Assembly (NCBI GenBank): GCA_964437245.1
Contig: CAYTGJ010000005.1
Location: 1-64,000, forward strand
DNA from: JANYCO01 sp964437245
GTDB lineage: Bacteria; Bacteroidota; Bacteroidia; Cytophagales; Cytophagaceae
DNA length: 64,000 bases
Direction of reading: 5' to 3'
Below, in pieces: positions 62,229-64,000 of the stretch; within the stretch, counting starts at the first letter, position 1, and every line of letters begins with the position of its first letter. Made by a program: the position numbers and the translations under genes. Under the pieces are notes generated by a model that worked only from the letters and a program-made list of their open reading frames with translations, was not told the DNA's origin and made no database searches.

Positions 62229-63092
62229 TTATTTAGATTTTTTAGCGTCAGCAATCAGCTTTTCTCCCATTTTCACATAGTCATCGTTCTGAGCGTCTTT
62301 CGCAAGAGCGATCACTTGCTCTGCAGTGCTTATTGCGCCAGCGTTGTCTTTCAGCTTAAGCTGGATCTTTGCTTTCAGCAGAGCGATCCAGAATGCTTTC
62401 GGATTTTGTTCGATAGCTTTGTTGGCCCACTCCAATGCCTGCTTCTGATCTTTGTCGTTTTCATAATAATAGTTGGCAGCCTGGAAATACGGGCGTGTAT
62501 CAGCAGCCAGTGCATTTTCGATGCTCTTCATTACTTTGGCATCAATATCGGCTGTTACCGTGAAGGCTACACGGGTTTTTTCCCAAAGCAATTCGATCAC
62601 GGCAGTAGTAGCGGTCACGTCGGCTACATTGATCGTGAAGGTTTCTACTTTGTTGGTCAGGGCTGCAGGTTTCACGGTGAAACGCGTCAGCTCATTTTCT
62701 GCTTTATATTCAGAAGTTCTTCCCGCAATGTTAAGATCTTTATATAAAGTGACTACCCAATTGTCTTTATTGGGAATGGTATACAAAGCATAGGTTCCTG
62801 CCGGTACTGCTTTTCCTTCCACTTTTACATCTTCTCCGAAAGTAATTTTAGTAGCAGCGTTTGCTCCGGTTCTCCATAGTTTTCCATAAGGAACCAGGTC
62901 GCCGTATACTACACGGCCTTTTGCACTTGGACGAGAGTAGTCAATTGTAATCTCAGACAGTGCAAACGATTGCTTTAATGTCTGGGAAGGGCTCGGAGGC
63001 GGGGTCTTTAAAGATTGATTCTGTGCCTGAAGATCAAACAGGTTGCAGGCGGTTAGAACCGCTGCCAATAAAAAGAATTTTGTTTTTAGCAT
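62229..63092 (-). CDS. DUF2911 secreted protein with C-terminal helical repeats
   Basis: The protein has 287 residues. A signal peptide ends near DLQAQ (24); a Cys at 16 (LTACN) could instead be a lipobox. The DUF2911 domain (about 35-175) shows ITIDYSRPSAKGRVVYGDLVPYGKLWRTGANAAT and AGTYALYTIPNKDNW. The C-terminal 100 residues are helical TPR-like repeats (ALEWANKAIEQNPKAFWIALLKAKIQLKL). The function of DUF2911 is unknown; it is common in Bacteroidota. Confidence 0.88.
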   Translation of the reverse strand: MLKTKFFLLAAVLTACNLFDLQAQNQSLKTPPPSPSQTLKQSFALSEITIDYSRPSAKGRVVYGDLVPYGKLWRTGANAATKITFGEDVKVEGKAVPAGTYALYTIPNKDNWVVTLYKDLNIAGRTSEYKAENELTRFTVKPAALTNKVETFTINVADVTATTAVIELLWEKTRVAFTVTADIDAKVMKSIENALAADTRPYFQAANYYYENDKDQKQALEWANKAIEQNPKAFWIALLKAKIQLKLKDNAGAISTAEQVIALAKDAQNDDYVKMGEKLIADAKKSK

Positions 63093-63166
63093 AATTTTTT
63101 AAATTTAATTTATGTAGTACAATAACAACTCTAAAATTGTTTACCCGGAGGTGAAATGTGTAAAAA

Positions 63167-63691
63167 TTAATATCCGATCAGATCACTGGCCTGCTTATCT
63201 ACCAGGTCCGCAAGAAATTTATCAATGATCTTTCCGTTCTGAAATACAGTATCCAGCCTTGCCAGGCGGGGTTTCGAAGGAAGTACATGCATATTCATAT
63301 AATTGAATATATCGGTAAGATGGCTCAGGGCAAGCGAACCACCCATCACTCCGGAGGAGATGCCTACCAGCGCACATTTTTTATCTTTGAAACTATGAGG
63401 GTAATCCATTCCGTCGATAAAGGTTTTTAAAATACCAGGAAAGGAACCGTTGTATTCCGGAACAATGAAAACAAATTTTTCCGATTCGTTGACTTGTTTT
63501 GAAAAAACATTGAACAGATCATTTTTCCCCTGATTATGGTACAGGGCGGAAAAGGCAAAATCCTGTGGCAAAAGAGATAAATCAATTATTTTTGATTCTA
63601 CTCCTTTACTATCAAGGACTTCTTTGTAAAATGCTGCCACCCTGATCGATTTTGAATTGATCCGGTTTGTGGAGGATATGATACTGATCAT
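63167..63691 (-). CDS. NADPH-dependent FMN reductase
   Basis: The protein has 174 residues from the ATG at 63691, chosen because it places MISIISSTNRINSKS, the FMN phosphate loop, at the N-terminus as in the family; the ATG at 63712 adds seven residues. Other motifs are FIVPEYNGSFPGILKTFIDG and KKCALVGISSGVMGG. It reduces FMN or quinone-like electron acceptors with NAD(P)H. It diverges from ilvE across about 130 bp. Confidence 0.85.
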   Translation of the reverse strand: MISIISSTNRINSKSIRVAAFYKEVLDSKGVESKIIDLSLLPQDFAFSALYHNQGKNDLFNVFSKQVNESEKFVFIVPEYNGSFPGILKTFIDGMDYPHSFKDKKCALVGISSGVMGGSLALSHLTDIFNYMNMHVLPSKPRLARLDTVFQNGKIIDKFLADLVDKQASDLIGY

Positions 63692-63763
63692 TTGTATTCT
63701 AAATTGTTGCAATATACGAAATGATCAAATAAATGACATGTTTGTGCTAATAAACATAACTAT

Positions 63764-63795
63764 TTTGATATTGCAAATAAAGTTATTTATCTTTA
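63764..63795 (+). promoter_or_regulatory. Candidate promoter of ilvE
   Basis: TTTG at 63764-63767, a 20-bp spacer and TATCTTTA at 63788-63795, which differs from TAnnTTTG only at the last base. Confidence 0.4.
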
Positions 63796-63823
63796 CAAAC
63801 TACAGTATTTCAGAGCTAAAATA

Positions 63824-64000
63824 ATGACAAATAACACGTTGAATATCGCGATTGAGAAAACCACCAAGTCAAGGTTAAGTGAAACAGATTTTTCACATTT
63901 GGAGTTTGGGGCCGTTTATTCCGACCATATGTTTGTGGTGGATTATAACAAAGGACAGTGGAACAGTCCGAAAATAACACCTTTTCAGAACGTAAGCATG
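63824..64000 (+). CDS. ilvE: Branched-chain amino acid aminotransferase, 5' part
   Basis: The first 59 codons run off the window end. LEFGAVYSDHMFVVDYNKGQW and the following KITPF match the N-terminus of the type II branched-chain aminotransferase (IlvE), where FG-x-V-x-SDHMF is well conserved. The enzyme transfers amino groups between leucine, isoleucine or valine and 2-oxoglutarate using pyridoxal phosphate. The active-site Lys lies beyond the window. Confidence 0.82.
   Translation, partial: MTNNTLNIAIEKTTKSRLSETDFSHLEFGAVYSDHMFVVDYNKGQWNSPKITPFQNVSM

Overview
The window comes from a Bacteroidota chromosome, probably the Cytophagales/Chitinophagales side, but the genus cannot be fixed from sequence alone. 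The evidence is: several secreted proteins with type IX secretion (T9SS) C-terminal sorting domains; promoters of the Bacteroidota form TTTG-N17-22-TAnnTTTG; weak or absent Shine-Dalgarno sequences; a Bacteroidota-type dcw cluster with a divergent FtsL and a MurE carrying the meso-DAP motif DNPR; and KDO synthesis (kdsA). Two 10-base N runs mark scaffold joins in a draft assembly; reading frames show that both probably have a true length of zero.

Layout. 1-1032: end of a GH16 glucanase gene. 1033-1674: repeat-rich spacer. 1675-5283: a T9SS cargo gene, then a two-gene unit of a 55-residue membrane peptide and a phosphodiesterase-TPR-sulfotransferase fusion. 5552-13787: a seven-gene minus-strand operon for amino-sugar (probably N-acetylgalactosamine) catabolism: agaS, tagatose-6-phosphate kinase, PfkB kinase, class II tagatose-bisphosphate aldolase, amidohydrolase, MFS and SSS transporters. 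A DeoR-family regulator (13970-14758) diverges from it, with recognisable promoters and a GAAA-type operator between them. 14911-15770: a REP-associated tyrosine transposase (RAYT) with its REP hairpins. 15885-17390: GH20 hexosaminidase, a likely source of the amino sugar. 17539-28363: secreted and outer-membrane proteins, including three T9SS cargos and a five-gene plus-strand operon (two outer-membrane barrels, a lipoprotein, a T9SS cargo paralogous to 17539-18867, and a small lipoprotein) that I could not match to a described system.

28526-40917: mixed housekeeping genes: kdsA, small lipoproteins, SGNH hydrolase, AI-2E permease, an OmpA/PD40 protein, TM2/DUF2752, thioesterase, a phenylalanine hydroxylase with a substituted iron ligand, meaB, the SRP RNA, a small transaldolase, ftsE and two glycosyltransferases. 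41257-57417: the dcw cluster mraZ-rsmH-ftsL-ftsI-murE-(four-helix protein)-mraY-murD-ftsW-murG-murC-ftsQ-ftsA-ftsZ. It is preceded by three AAGTGG boxes at exact 10-bp spacing that look like an MraZ operator and is closed by a strong terminator. 57693-62009: PIG-L deacetylase, a 38-residue membrane peptide and an SSS transporter. 62229-64000: a DUF2911 protein, an FMN reductase and the start of ilvE.

Three dispersed repeat families occupy the spacers: REP hairpins (TCGTTTGTG-loop-CACAAACGA) linked to the RAYT; a G-rich element of roughly 100 bp; and arrays of about five degenerate heptamers (NATCYKG).
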